Below, piece after piece: positions 21,690 to 32,340 of a stretch of DNA of 64,000 bases (positions are counted from its first letter, which is position 1; each line of letters begins with the position of its first letter). The stretch is from Metellina segmentata (lineage: Eukaryota; Arthropoda; Arachnida; Araneae; Tetragnathidae), in the NCBI GenBank assembly GCA_947359465.1, contig OX375880.1:10424120-10488119 (forward strand). The letters run 5' to 3'. Made by a program: the position numbers and the translations under genes. The notes beneath the pieces are model-generated. The model was not told the origin of the DNA, ran no database searches, and saw only the letters and a program-made list of their open reading frames with translations.

Positions 21690-21960
21690 GGAAGTGAGTT
21701 CGAAACTCGATCCAGCCAAAGTCTGCCGTGGGAATTGGGGGAGAGAGGAGGGTGCGCGTTAAATCTGCCGTGACCTGAAATATCCCCGCGTTCGCGTGGT
21801 GTGAAAGTTTGGAGAGTGGGGTTTCAGTTCAGGTGAGGACCTTGTCATATGACCGTAGTTCAAAATGTTGAGGCGTTGTCGTGTGATCTTTCCGCTCGGG
21901 TTAGATCCCGGACCGTCGCCAATAGACCATTGTGGTACTCCAGTGCAACGTTAATTAATT
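21690..21960 (+). repeat. SINE family 2, head partly kept
   Basis: GAGTTCGAAACTCGATCC (B box in a GAGT/ACTC T-arm) from about 21697, then ATCTGCCGTGACC, GGAGAGTGGGGTTTCAGTTC, TGACCGTAGTTCAAAAT, CCCGGACCGTCGCCAATAG and tail GCAACGTTAATTAATTACC. Body and tail match family 1. Confidence 0.8.
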
Positions 21961-22309
21961 ACCGTCACCAACTGGGGTACCGCGGCTCTCATCTCTAATA
22001 TTATAAAAGGAAGTGTTTGTTTGTTTATTGGACGCAAAGTCCTGACGAATCTATGACACTTACAGTAATGGGATTTGGCACACAGGTAGTCCACATTTTT
22101 TGCAATTTTTGAGTCCCGGTGAATTTTAAAATTCAATCTAGAACATTTTAAAATGAATTTAATGAAATTTAATTATTATTGCTTTCTTTGGAATGGAAAC
22201 AGCTTAAAAGATCAGATTCTAAATTTATTTTTCCGTTTAGTTATGTAGTTCTTTTTTCTATCTCCTAGATCGTTAATGATAGAGTAAAAATTTTTAATTT
22301 TAAAAATAT

Positions 22310-22795
22310 CGCAGCATACCTCAGAATATACTCTTTCTTACGGTACTATTATTTTTGAAATCGGTTAATAATTAAATTGGATGCCATCAAAAGTTGGTCA
22401 TACAAAATTCGGAATCTTTGGATATTTTCGCTACTTTTTGTTACAACCGTTATATTTACAGAAAAAACCATTATTTTTTAAATTTGAGAACATCACTGAA
22501 TACATTACATTATACTCTTTCTTATGGTACAGTTATTTTTCAAATTGGTTAATAAATAAAATCGATGCAATTAAAAGTTGGTCATACAATTTTCGGAACT
22601 TTCAGATCGTAATTTCCGATACAAAACTAAAACTGTCATATCTATATCGTATTACTATTAGTTTAATTAGTTTAATTTTGAAAATATCGCAGTATACATC
22701 AGAATATACTCTTTCTTACGGTACAATTATTTTTTAAATTGGTTCATAAATAAATTTGATGCAATCAAAAGTTGGTGACACAAATTTCGTATTTT
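22310..22795 (+). repeat. three-copy tandem repeat, about 185-195 bp
   Basis: Each unit carries AATATACTCTTTCTTACGGT, a TTATTTTT run, AATTGGTTAATAAATAAA and AAAAGTTGGTCATACAA. The CTCTTTCTTA anchor recurs at 22331, 22515 and 22710. Copies are diverged and the third is trimmed. Confidence 0.75.
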
Positions 22796-23100
22796 TTATT
22801 TCGCGGAGCATTGTATTCGCGGAGGGTTGTATTTTTGACTATCAGGTTTGCCAGATATCAAATTTATTGTAGCAACAATTGCCATAAAAACGATTTGTTT
22901 TTATTTGGCGAGGAAAAAGGCTCGCTTTTTTCCCTCTGGTTTCAGACGGTTTACCGAGAAAGTACTAAGTACAAATCGTAAAATTTGGAGATTAACACGG
23001 TTTACTTAAAATTGCACATGGAACAAGATACAGAAGATTTTTTACTCATGCGGCTATTAGTTTAGGGTGCATTAAGTGTTAAAGTAAAAAAAGGGAACTC

Positions 23101-23960
23101 ATTTGCGAAAGAGGTAGTGGTTTGCGAAGCAAACCAAACTGTATTGCGTAGCAATCTCCGGGGGTCGGCGAGCGTAAGCGAGCAGGGGGCGAAGCCCTCG
23201 CTGTGACGTCATGGACCGTAAAGTGAAATCAGGATAATACAAATTATTCAGATAGTTTCACTCTGCGAAAGGAATGTTGGTTTGTGAAGCAAACCAAATG
23301 GCATATGTAGAAGGAGTGTTGGTTTGCGAAGCAAACCAGATGGGATTGCGTAGCAATCCCCGGGGGTTGGCGAGCGTAAGCGAGCAGGGGGCGGAGCCCC
23401 CAAGTCTTTTAAATTTTCGCAGGAGAATGTGACGTTACGCCAACATTCGTGTTCCAAAATTATATAGATTACATTTCCTACCCTCTTACGATTTCATCGA
23501 AAGAAATCAAAGAAAATAAAAAACATTTTCGCTGGCATTATTTAGTTCTTAAAAAAAAAATCGGGATCGTTAAAGATAGATTGAAAATTTCAACGGATTT
23601 GAAATCTGCGGAAAATTTGACACCAGATAAATACATTATACGTTTGATTTTCTTATTTTTTTAATTCAACATTTATATTTTCGCAAGAGATTGTGAAGTC
23701 ACGCCGAATTCCTATTTGATTAGCGAAGCAAATCAACACCACGGGCAAATCCGTTATGGCTGTTATCCAATTTGTGAAGCAAACCATAGTTCATGATATT
23801 CATAATTTGAAATTCGCAGGTAATTCTTATTCCAATAGACTACGAATTTCCATTTGGTTTTCAAAGCAAACCAACACCAGCTGCAACACAAGCCATTATA
23901 GCTGTTATTCAATAGGCTACGAATTCGTATGGGAATCAGTAGCAATCACTAGGGAATAGC
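23101..23960 (+). repeat. mini-hairpin array with GNA loops
   Basis: Repeated units with TTTGC-GAA-GCAAA, GATTGC-GTA-GCAATC and GGGGGC-GGA-GCCCCC hairpins, e.g. at 23120-23136, 23142-23156, 23326-23342, 23344-23358 and 23387-23401, plus the direct repeat GCGAGCGTAAGCGAGC. Two good units (23101-23205 and 23260-23405) are followed by two or more decayed ones with GATTAGCGAAGCAAATC (about 23719) and TTTGTGAAGCAAACC (about 23771). Confidence 0.8.
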
Positions 23961-24342
23961 AAGCAGTGATCACACCTGACCCCACGAAAAGAACTGTTAC
24001 GGGCAACGCCGTGGTGTCCACGCAGTGGCTAGTTTTAAATAAGAAATAAAGTACTTTTAAAAAAAGAAATATTACAAAACTAGCTGAGATGTAATTTCAG
24101 CGTTCGGAAAGTGGCTGATCTTCCGAAAAGATACAAATGGTTAGAACAGCAAATGGCTTAAATTCTTGCAGGACTTACTTTTAGAAGTCGGAATGTAAAC
24201 GGTAGTAAATGCTGCGATGTTAAAAGTGTCAGTTTCTACGAACGTCGCATATTTGTAAGTAATGTAAAATGAAACGACAATCGTTTTATACCTCCACTCT
24301 CTTTAATGACCAAGATTAGTTGGCAAAGAGGGGTACCAAGAT

Positions 24343-24424
24343 TCCAAGCAGACCCCGTGGTTGAAAATTACGTGTTGTCCTCGGTTCTTTCCCTTCGGGT
24401 TTAATCCCGGACCGTCGCCAAAAG
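24343..24424 (+). repeat. SINE tail fragment
   Basis: CCGTGGTTGAAAATTACGTG, TCCCGGACCGTCGCCAA: 3' body piece. 24425-24701 and 24033-24342 hold nothing recognised. Confidence 0.8.
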
Positions 24425-24701
24425 AATAAAATAAAGTTGTATTCAACTCGACTGTTGTGTTCAACGACAACATTTACCAATCGAGCGGGGAGTTCCAAGC
24501 ACAGCAGAGAACACTGCCTTGAAATTATAAGAGTGTTTTATGTTAATTTGCATGAAAAAGAAGTTTGGTATATTAGGTGCGCAAGGACGCGTTCTATAAC
24601 GTTACCTGTAATAATGCAAACATCTATGAGAGACAGGGAAAGGAAAGTTTATGTACAGGTTGTTGTTGTCGTGTCTATGCATACAGTACTAGTGCAATAG
24701 T

Positions 24702-25982
24702 TTAGAGTCCTCCAAAAGCCTTGGTGACAAGATCTGCAAGTTCTGGAGCTCGATGGCTATGGAGGATTTCGATTGGGGGTGCTCCAAGTTGAAAGAGGGA
24801 ACCGATAATGGCCTGGCAGTCGAAAACATGATCTGGAGTTAGTTGCGATTGGGGACAGTACCTGCAGATGGGATAGGATTTTATATTAGTTCGTGAAATC
24901 TTCATGCCTTTGAAATGTCCAGTACGTAGCCTAGCTATTGTAGAGGAGAGGTTTCTTGGGCAGTTTAGATCGGGGATTGTTGCCTTGCTAAAATGCTGGT
25001 TGTAGATCCTTCGCCTGGCGACGGCATTCGCATCTGCACAGGTGACTACTCGAGGTTGATCTTTGTCGCGTGCTTCCTTTGCAAGGGCATCTGCACATTC
25101 GTTCCCCTCAATTCCAACATGAGCTGGGATCCAATGGAGAGTGCAAGGTATATTTAGTAAGTGGAGAAGAGTATTAATTTCTTGCGTTATTGTTGTTTTA
25201 CCATTATGTATGACTTCGAGTGCTGATTTTGAGTCTGAGAAGATTACAATTTCTTTAATTGAGTCGTTTAGATAATGAGAGCGACAATGGTTAAGAGTCT
25301 CTTTAATAGCGATTAATTCGCTAGTAAAGTTTGAAGCAATTTGGCCAGTGGGTATTTTGAGTTTGACGTTATTTCCTGAGTGGTAAGTGATGGAGATGCC
25401 TGCGCCGCCTCTATTACAGTAAACATCAGAGGAACCATCTGTGTAGATTATTGCGCTGTTTTCTCTGAAAATTGAACGAACAGTGTCTTCGCCTTTTTGT
25501 AATAATACTTGGGTTGGTTCTCTCTTTGAACATGGTTCCAGTAGGTTAGAATTGATTTTAGTATACATAGGGGGCTTGGAAGGAAAAAGTGGTTCTTGAG
25601 TAATGTCCAGAGAGGAGTGGTCAAGATGGATGGCCCCTCTGACGTCTCTGTCAAATTGCAGCGTTGATGATCTCTGAAGCCTTGACTCACCTGCCCAAGT
25701 ATCGAAAGCTCTGTGAGCAATGTGGTCCTTATTGTGGCTTCTGATTTTGTTAGTGAATTTTAGAGTAGCAAGTTTTTGTCTGTTTTCAAGGGAAACAAGA
25801 CCGTTTTCGAGTTCGGCCTTGGTGTTATTAGTAGAGGACACTGCACCAATGATGATTTTTGATGCTCTATGTTGGACTGAGTCCAAAGTGTCTTTAACAG
25901 ATTCAGACGCATGTGCCCAAATGGGGGAGCAATACTCAAATACTGGCCTGATGACGGTGTTATGTACAGGTGGTACTGGGGA
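24702..25982 (-). pseudogene. LINE (I-group) RT end plus RNase H, 5'-truncated
   Basis: An open frame of about 427 codons (the 394 from the first Met, with in-frame coding upstream). It starts in the C-terminal RT/thumb (RPVFEYCSPIWAHASESV, LDSVQHRASKIIIG) and continues to a complete RNase H: IYTDGSSD (Asp), TSELIAIKE (Glu), IFSDSKSAL (Asp), HWIPAHVGIEGNECADALAK (His and Asp). A C-terminal knuckle CRYCPQSQLTPDHVFDC and a normal stop follow. Endonuclease and most RT are missing, as expected from 5' truncation on insertion. The lack of stops suggests a fairly recent copy. The same family, older, was split by the BEL element at 1-250/6207-6300. Confidence 0.88.
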
Positions 25983-26332
25983 TACCTATCGAGCATGACA
26001 AACACCAGTAACCAATCCTATGCAGAAACCATCAAACATCAGGACGATCGGGCATCTGTCATTTGGTTGGGCATAGAATTGCAGCATAGAATTTTCAGCA
26101 TAGAATCGGGACGAAAGTGTGCCGTCGAAAGAGCACTGAATTCGAAACTGATGTCGAGTAAGAATTGAGTCGAAAACGAACCTTGATTCACTCACAACTT
26201 GGAAACCGCCAAGTAAGTAAATTTCTAACTGAATTCTAAAGCTTTTATCTGCTTTTAATTATAATACAGTACTTAAAAACCTGTAACCATAAAGAGTGTT
26301 TTTCTGATGGCAAGCATGGATGAATAGTTTTG
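25983..26332. other. no gene seen
   Basis: Flank of the LINE; it contains a degenerate repeated AGCATAGAAT motif (26068-26106). Nothing else recognised. Confidence 0.4.
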
Positions 26333-26347
26333 TATCGATATCTACTT

Positions 26348-26813
26348 CAAGTCAAGTAGTTGAATATCTCGGAGCCTATGGCCCCTTCATCTCCAGTATT
26401 GATGGATAAGTGGCATGACAGATGGTGCTTTCAGGTTAGGAGAAGAATGGGGTGGGTGTTAGGAAGATGTTAGGAGCTCGTTCAACGTATTGATGGATAA
26501 GTGGCATGACAGATGGTGCTTTCAGGTTAGGAGAAGAATGGGGTGGGTGTTAGGAAGATGTTAGGAGCTCGTTCAACGTATTGATGGATAAGTGGCATGA
26601 CAGATGGTGCTTTCAGGTTAGGAGAAGAATGGGGTGGGTGTTAGGAAGATGTTAGGAGCTCGTTCAACGTATTGATGGATAAGTGGCATGACAGATGGTG
26701 CTTTCAGGTTAGGAGAAGAATGGGGTGGGTGTTAGGAAGATGTTAGGAGCTCGTTCAACGTGGTGCAGCCTTGTTTGAAACAACAAGTGCCGCCTGCATC
26801 GAGGAGCGTGGTT
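26348..26813. mobile_element. 466-bp insert between 15-bp direct repeats
   Basis: TATCGATATCTACTT occurs at 26333-26347 and again, perfectly, at 26814-26828. The 466 bp between begin CAAGTCAAGTAGTTGAATAT and end CGCCTGCATCGAGGAGCGTG. No inverted ends, no poly(A) and no pol III boxes are seen, so its class is unknown. The repeats look like a target-site duplication of retrotransposition size. Confidence 0.55.
26396..26759 (+). repeat. minisatellite, 4 identical units of 91 bp
   Basis: Units start at 26396, 26487, 26578 and 26669 (GTATTGATGGATAAGTGGC ... TTAGGAGCTCGTTCAAC). I find no difference between the four copies. There is no open frame through the units worth calling. Confidence 0.97.
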
Positions 26814-26828
26814 TATCGATATCTACTT

Positions 26829-27470
26829 AGGTTTTTAACTTTCTTTTAAATGCTATAATTTGTAAATGGCGACTGAGTAAGGGGTACCTAGAAAGGGTTG
26901 CTCCAGATTAACTGAAGGAGAGAACGTATAGTTTCAGAAATATTGATCAACAAACCAAAAAGCTTTCGAAAAATGTCTTCAAATTTTAAACACTCTTTTC
27001 TTTGTCAAATTAAGCATTGTATTTCCCCCATTTCTATGCATGCTTCTATGCCCTCCATCTGTGGAATACGACAACGTTGGTCAAATAGAGGCGCAAAGCG
27101 ATATGTGCAGACAAATCAGATTGCGTTCACCGCTCGCGCCTACACCTCTGATTGGTCTGCAAGTGTCACTTTGGGTCCTGCTTCCAATTTGCCCACTCTT
27201 TACGCCTTGCTACAGATTTGACCACGATTTAACGCTTCTTTCTGTCATGCGGCTTTCTTAATTTCCCCCAGCGATCGTATTAGGTATGTTCCATCTCAAT
27301 TCATGCAGGAGAGGGGAGGTTTACCTTCATAGTCTCAGATGATTTTGAATTTACCGTTTGTTAAAATTCAGGAAAAAGAAAGAAACATGTATATTTTTTG
27401 TTTGTTCAAGAACCACCACCACCAGTGCTCACTTTCAAATCGCGATGTTTTAAAGATTGTGGGTGCCCCG
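26829..27470. other. no gene seen; CCAAT-containing GC-richer stretch
   Basis: 27050-27220 is richer in GC than its surroundings and has a CTCTGATTGGTCTGC inverted CCAAT box, but no convincing ORF or exon. Unassigned. Confidence 0.35.
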
Positions 27471-27472
27471 TA

Positions 27473-28129
27473 GGGTGGGCCGAAAAAAGGTTTATTTTTG
27501 CTGTCACATTCTAATAGTGAGGAAAAGTTGGTTCATGCAATAAAACTAATGAGTAAAAAATTTCATCCCGATTTATTGACATATTTTGCCTTCCCAAGGG
27601 TTCGAACCCTCACAAAAGATCAAAACTGGGGCATTTTTTATAAAAAATAAAAATGTTCATAATAACGTTCTACTAAGGCGCAAAAATAAGCGAAAACATT
27701 CAATATTAACGGCACAAAAATTGTTTGGATCAGAAAGATTCTTCCAAATAGCAGAAAAAAACTGAAAACTTGATGTTTGCAAAACATCGACTTCTGAAAT
27801 TTCGGTAAAAACTGGTGATCAGTTTTTTCTGCTATTTGGCCCCCGTTGGGGAGGCAAAAGATATGTACTGATCTAAACAATTTTTTTTACCGTTAATATT
27901 GAATGTATTAGATTACTTTTGCACACAATTAGAACGGAATTATAAACATTTTTATTTTTTATTAAAAATGCCCCAATTTTGACCTTTTGTGAGGGTTCAA
28001 ACCCTTGGAAAGGCAAAAGATATCAACAAATCGGGATGAAATTTTTAAAACATTAGTTTTGCTGCATGAACCAACTTTTCCGTACTATTAGAATGTAATA
28101 GCAAAAAAAACTTTTTTTTCGGCCCACCC
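27473..28129. mobile_element. fold-back MITE, TA-flanked, 657 bp
   Basis: The two halves are inverted copies of each other over nearly their whole length: left arm GGGTGGGCCGAAAAAAGG ... AAGGGTTCGAACCCTCA, right arm TGAGGGTTCAAACCC ... CTTTTTTTTCGGCCCACCC. TA lies directly outside each end (27471-27472, 28130-28131), as for Tc1/mariner insertion. The turn is near 27800. Each arm also contains the near-palindrome GGGTTCGAACCC, which is why it can look like a tRNA T-arm. Confidence 0.9.
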
Positions 28130-28281
28130 TAGTGCCCAGTTCCTATTGATTCAACAGGAAGGCATCACTCAATATCAAAGGAAGATACTGAATCAGTTGA
28201 CCAAAATTTTAGTTCATTGAATTACTATTTTCAATTCTAAGCAGACCGCACAAAGTGGTATGCTGTGGAATCTGTAATATA

Positions 28282-28823
28282 CACTCTATAACAAAAAAAT
28301 CGACGCACCAAGAAGAAATTGTCCGATGGAGACAAAAATTGGTGGATAGGAAAATTATGTACAGAATAGAAAATGATTAAAATTTCAGAACAATTGAATG
28401 ATTTATTTCAGAGTTACGGTAACGAAGCTCAATAAGGTGTTGACCTGCCTCTAGCCTGGATGCAAGCTGTCACACGGCGTGGCATAGACCGATAAAGCTC
28501 CCGGATGGTCTCCTGCGGTATTTCTTGCCAAATTTGCTCCAATTGTCGGACTACGTCATCAACATTCCCTACCGGATGCAGTCGCCTTCCCATCATATCC
28601 CAGACATGCTCGATGGGAGAGAGATCTGGTGATTAGAGATCTGGAGAGAGATTATATACATCTGCTGGATGCGCAGTTCCGATGCGCAGGAGATCGCGCT
28701 ATTTATTCATTGAACACCACATTTTAATCATTTGCATATTTAGTCAAAACATTTTTGCATACCAAATTTCAAAGCAATCGGATGATTCCTTCTTGGTGCG
28801 TCGATTTTTTTTATTATAGAGTG
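28282..28823 (-). mobile_element. Tc1-like transposon, internally deleted
   Basis: Inverted ends CACTCTATAACAAAAAAATC and, at the right, the complement (GATTTTTTTTATTATAGAGTG), with TA at 28280-28281 and 28824-28825. The minus strand encodes the transposase C terminus (SPDLSPIEHVWDMMGRRLHP ... PRRVTACIQARG, stop near 28434), including the last catalytic Asp of the DD34D triad. The first two Asp and most of the gene are deleted; 542 bp remain. Confidence 0.88.
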
Positions 28824-28825
28824 TA

Positions 28826-29524
28826 TTTTGGAACTTGCACATGTTTAATGTTTTGAAAGCTGAGTCTATTATTTATCTTTATTATGATTTAAAATGACAT
28901 GTCAAGTAAGACTAGATTTTGATTTCATGAGACCAATATGTGGGTAAGTGGTTACGGAAACTGGTTTCATTTACGGAAAATTTTTCGATTGTTTATAAAA
29001 ATTGTTAAACTCAAAAGTGGAAGTTCTCCTTTTCTGAGAATGTAGTAACTCTATAGTACTAATCAACAGTCAAAAAATAAAAATTTTAAGATTGGCATTT
29101 TTGAAAAAAAAAATTATTTTTGGTTTAAAAAAAAATTTAAAAGAAGTTTTGAAGTTGAAGAAGAAAATTTTTTTGACATTAAGAGAAATTGAGAAATTGG
29201 ACACATATTTCCGTACGAAGGATACCATTTTTATCAGAGAATTATTTCTTTCAAATAAAAAAAACCGCAATGAAATATTTTGAACCATTTCAGAGATAGA
29301 GCGTTTCACAATGTTGCTGAAATTGCAGGTGAGAAACGGCGCCCGAGACCCCATCTTTGGCGACCTGTATCTCGGCCCAGGAATTTTTTCGAACAAAATA
29401 AAAATACACATTTCTTACTTTTTCATGAATTTTAATATACGTTAAATTCAAACACATCTGAGATAATGAAGGTAACATCCCTGCCTGAAATGATATGGAA
29501 TTATTGGCCATTACTATATTCAGA
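28826..29524. other. no gene seen
   Basis: AT-rich, with long A/T runs at 29070-29180. Open frames here are low-complexity Lys/Phe translations. Confidence 0.5.
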
Positions 29525-29877
29525 TCTATCTATATAAAAAAGGAATTGTGCGTGTTGTATATTTTCTATTCAAATCTACACCGTTTGACTAATCCACACC
29601 AAATTTGGTACTTATACTTTGGAACACTGCAGAAAACAAAGGCTATTACTTTCTTGTCTTCAGACCTATCTGTAGCACTTACAACCATTAAAATTGATGC
29701 GTAGGTAGTATTTAAAAATCCTCTCGAAAAGCCAATTTTAAAATCTAAAGTTTGTTTTCCTGCACTAAATGGATATGGACAAGGAAACACAGGAAACTGA
29801 TAGGATACAATGGTTCTTATTTTGGACGCGTGTTTTTCTCCATAAGCATAACATCGTTACAAGAAACGCCGTGCTAG
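29525..29877 (+). mobile_element. short non-autonomous Helitron
   Basis: Starts TCTATCTATATAAAAAAGG after an A and ends AACGCCGTGCTAG at 29877. The left 270 bp match the reverse complement of 40860-41089 (shared blocks: AATCTACA-CGTTTGAC, TATACTTT-GAACACTGC, TTTAAAATC-AAAGTTT). The base after CTAG is A, not T. Confidence 0.6.
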
Positions 29878-30221
29878 AAATAATTAAACTATTTACGTTT
29901 TAATAAGTTAAATTTTTCAGTGGAAGCCCAAACAAAAACTCACTGATCATAAAAGCGTAATTTTGCTATTTAAGATATGGCCAACCAGAAGTAAGTGTTT
30001 TATTTTATAAATTTGATTTAGAATCCCGTGTTTGTGTATTTAAGATAACAAAGGGAAATGTCGCAGTCATACACAGTCCAGTCACATTAATGTGACCACC
30101 ACCTACTTTCGACGTCAACGTGAAATAACCAATCACAAAAGGCAGATGGCAGCACATTGCAGTGGAGTGTATATATAAAGGATGTCCTTGGGCATAGGAA
30201 AGCATTTCAATCGTTGGCGTA

Positions 30222-31325
30222 ATGCAGAAACGTAGCGATTTATCCGACGTCCAAAAGGTCATGATTATTGGCTTTCGGGCCAAGGGTGGAAGCATTTCGG
30301 AAACGGCTAATTTTGTGAACTGTTCGCGTGCCGCCGTGGTAAAAGTATACCGTGCTTGGCAAAATGGCACTATCCAAAATCAGTGGCGTGGAGCATGTGG
30401 TGCACCACGGGATATAGATGACAGAGGCGACGAAGGCTACGGAGATGTGTTCGGACGAATAGACGTGCAACTATTGAGCAACTAACCGCCCAGTTGAATC
30501 AAGGGGCTACCAAGAGTGTATCCTCAACAAATGTTCAGCGAACGTTGCTGCGCATGGGCCTCCGCAGCAGACGCCTGGTTAATGCATCTATGCTGACTGC
30601 TGTTCATCGGCAACGAAGGCTGGAATTTGCACGCCAGTACCGCAACTGGACGTCCACAGAGTGGCGCTAGGTGGCTTTTTCCGATGAATCACGTTTTATG
30701 CTCCATCGGACAGATGGACGTTGGCGTATACGGCGTGAAACGTCTGAAAGCAAACACCCTGCAACAATTGCCGGAAGGATCCAGGCTGGAGTAGGGAGCA
30801 TTATGGTTTGGTGAATGTTTTCCTGGCGTTCACTGGGTGCACTCATCATTGTGGAAGGCACGATGGATCAGAACAGGTACGCATCTGTCCCTGCGGACCA
30901 TGTCCACCCCTACATGCGAATTATTTTCCCTCAGAATGATGGCATCTACTAGAAGGACAATGCGAGGTGTCATACAACTCGCAGTGTATGTGCGTGGTTC
31001 GAAGAGCACCAGGATGAGTTTACCGTACTCCACTGGTCAACAAACTCACCGGATTTAAACCCAATCGAGAATCTGTGGGACCACCTCGATTGGGTTTTTC
31101 GCGCCATGGATCCTCAACAGTATAATCTAGCGCAGCTGGCCACGGCACTGGATTCGGCATAGCTCAATATCCCAGTGAACACCTTCAGAAACCTAATTGA
31201 CTCTCTTCCTGTACGTCTAGCAGAAAAGTTGTTCAGGGCAGCTAGATCCATCGAGCCAACCTCATCTCATTGGTTGAAAAATGGTACGTCAATTAGCCTC
31301 CACTTTGAGTTCGAGAGTGTATAAG
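30222..31325 (+). pseudogene. Tc1-like transposase, broken
   Basis: N-terminal helix-turn-helix (DVQKVMIIGFRAKGGSISET, then NCSRAAVVKVYRAW). Catalytic DD34D residues: FSDESRF (first Asp, about 30683), KDNARCH (second, about 30955) and NSPDLNPIENLWD (third, about 31045). The tail RAARSIEPTSSHWL ends at TAA 31321-31323. At least three in-frame stops (TAG at 30669, TGA near 30812, TAG near 30949) and a frameshift near 30410 disable it. The transposase would cut and paste the element at TA sites; this copy cannot make it. Confidence 0.92.
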
Positions 31326-31584
31326 TAAAATAAGTAACTACTTATGTTTGTTTGTAAACAAGACAAACGTACGGACGCACAGTTAATCGATAATATATGC
31401 TTTTATGGTTAAGTCAATCTGTTACTTATTATACCAGTTTAAAACTTTTCCTGATTGCGATACGATTGGCTTTATGTATTAGCTTTTTACGTTTTTTTAG
31501 ATTTAGCTTTATCACATTTAGTATTGTTTGTTTCGAACACGATCGTATTGTTATTTTGTGATTTTTCCAAACAACGTTTATGTG

Positions 31585-31860
31585 ATGGATTCCGATCACA
31601 TCTGTTCGATTTGCTACAAGTCTTTCAAGACAAGTTCTGGAATGTTTCAGCATCAAGGGCAAATCCACTGTGTATCATCTGCAGTCACAAATGCTGGCAA
31701 AAATAGCCTGGCGTGCCCAATTTGCAGTCTGACACAAGCGTTAAAGAAGTAGCTGGAAAGTCATTTGTTGGATGTACATGAAATACAATTTGACAAAGAA
31801 ACAAAGCAATTTAATTCTGAGGCTGAATTTTTTGCTTTCAAAAATGAAATGGAACAAGCC
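31585..31860 (+). pseudogene. zinc-finger transposon-protein fragment
   Basis: From ATG 31585: C2H2-like HICSICYKSFKTSSGMFQHQ, then a second Cys pair ACPICSLT, an in-frame TAG at 31750-31752, and continuation LESHLLDVHEIQFDKE and FNSEAEFFAFKNEME. The order of C2H2 fingers followed by an F-x-S-x2-E-F segment is known from transposon-borne proteins in spiders and other invertebrates, but I cannot name the family. It probably was a DNA-transposon-associated protein. Next to it a 26-bp motif (TTTACATTTCAAAACCTNCC) is repeated at 31877 and 31960. Confidence 0.5.
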
Positions 31861-31974
31861 ACAAATTCTCTATGTTTACATTTCAAAACCTGCCTGCATC
31901 ACAAGTTTGTGATAACAGTTTATCCCTGCTTTCCCTCCATCTTGCTTTTCAAGAACTGTTTACATTTCAAAACC

Positions 31975-32340
31975 TACCAGCATGCCATGAACTCTGCCTC
32001 TCGTTGAATTGGATCTCCTGTAGCTTGCTTCGCCACGTAATTGCACTTCCACCATAGAAGGAAACTACACCTCTGTGAGAACTGCATGTTTCTGCACACT
32101 TGTTATCTGCATCACTAAACAACATCAGGCTTCTGTCATCTTCATTAATGTACACACTGCCATGTCCAATTATATTGCAAATGTATCTTAATGTCTGCAC
32201 GATTTCCCAATCAGTCTCTGGGGTTGTCCAAATTATGAAATACCAAACGCATTGCGTAAGCAATATCTAGTCGAGTCCACATTGCCAAATAAAGCAAACA
32301 GCCAACTACTGATGGGTATGAAATTTCGCTTTTTGGCCTG
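31975..32340 (-). pseudogene. Copia RNase H fragment
   Basis: Minus strand: SYPSVVGCLLYLAMWTRLDI at the right, then, after a stop and frameshift near 32215, TDWEIVQTLRYICNIIGHGS, SLMLFSDADNKCAETCSSHR and ITWRSKLQEIQFNERQSSWH. This is the Ty1/Copia tail from the RT end to RNase H, with FSDAD holding a catalytic Asp. It differs from the Copia copy at 12013-13694 and is in opposite orientation. Confidence 0.85.

Larger units (their letters stand above)
21992..24032 (+). mobile_element. Helitron-like element (candidate full unit)
   Basis: Starts TCTCTAATATTATAAAAGG after an A, and ends CTAG (24029-24032) before a T, fitting Helitron insertion between A and T. A CGTGG-TGT-CCACG hairpin (24010-24022) precedes the CTAG. 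The interior has a three-copy tandem repeat (22310-22790) and a repetitive region full of mini-hairpins (23101-23960). No replicase or helicase is encoded, so it is non-autonomous. The possibility that two overlapping elements are present (another end at 23384-23405) remains. Confidence 0.55.

Noticed and set aside
23101..23405. CRISPR-like array
   Set aside because: The repeats are imperfect hairpin units inside a Helitron-like element in a eukaryotic genome, without uniform spacers.
27590..27612. GGGTTCGAACCC as a tRNA T-arm
   Set aside because: It is a palindrome present in both arms of a fold-back MITE, without D-arm or acceptor stem.
29070..29411. ORFs rich in Lys, Phe and Ile
   Set aside because: Low-complexity A/T runs; no domain or splice context.
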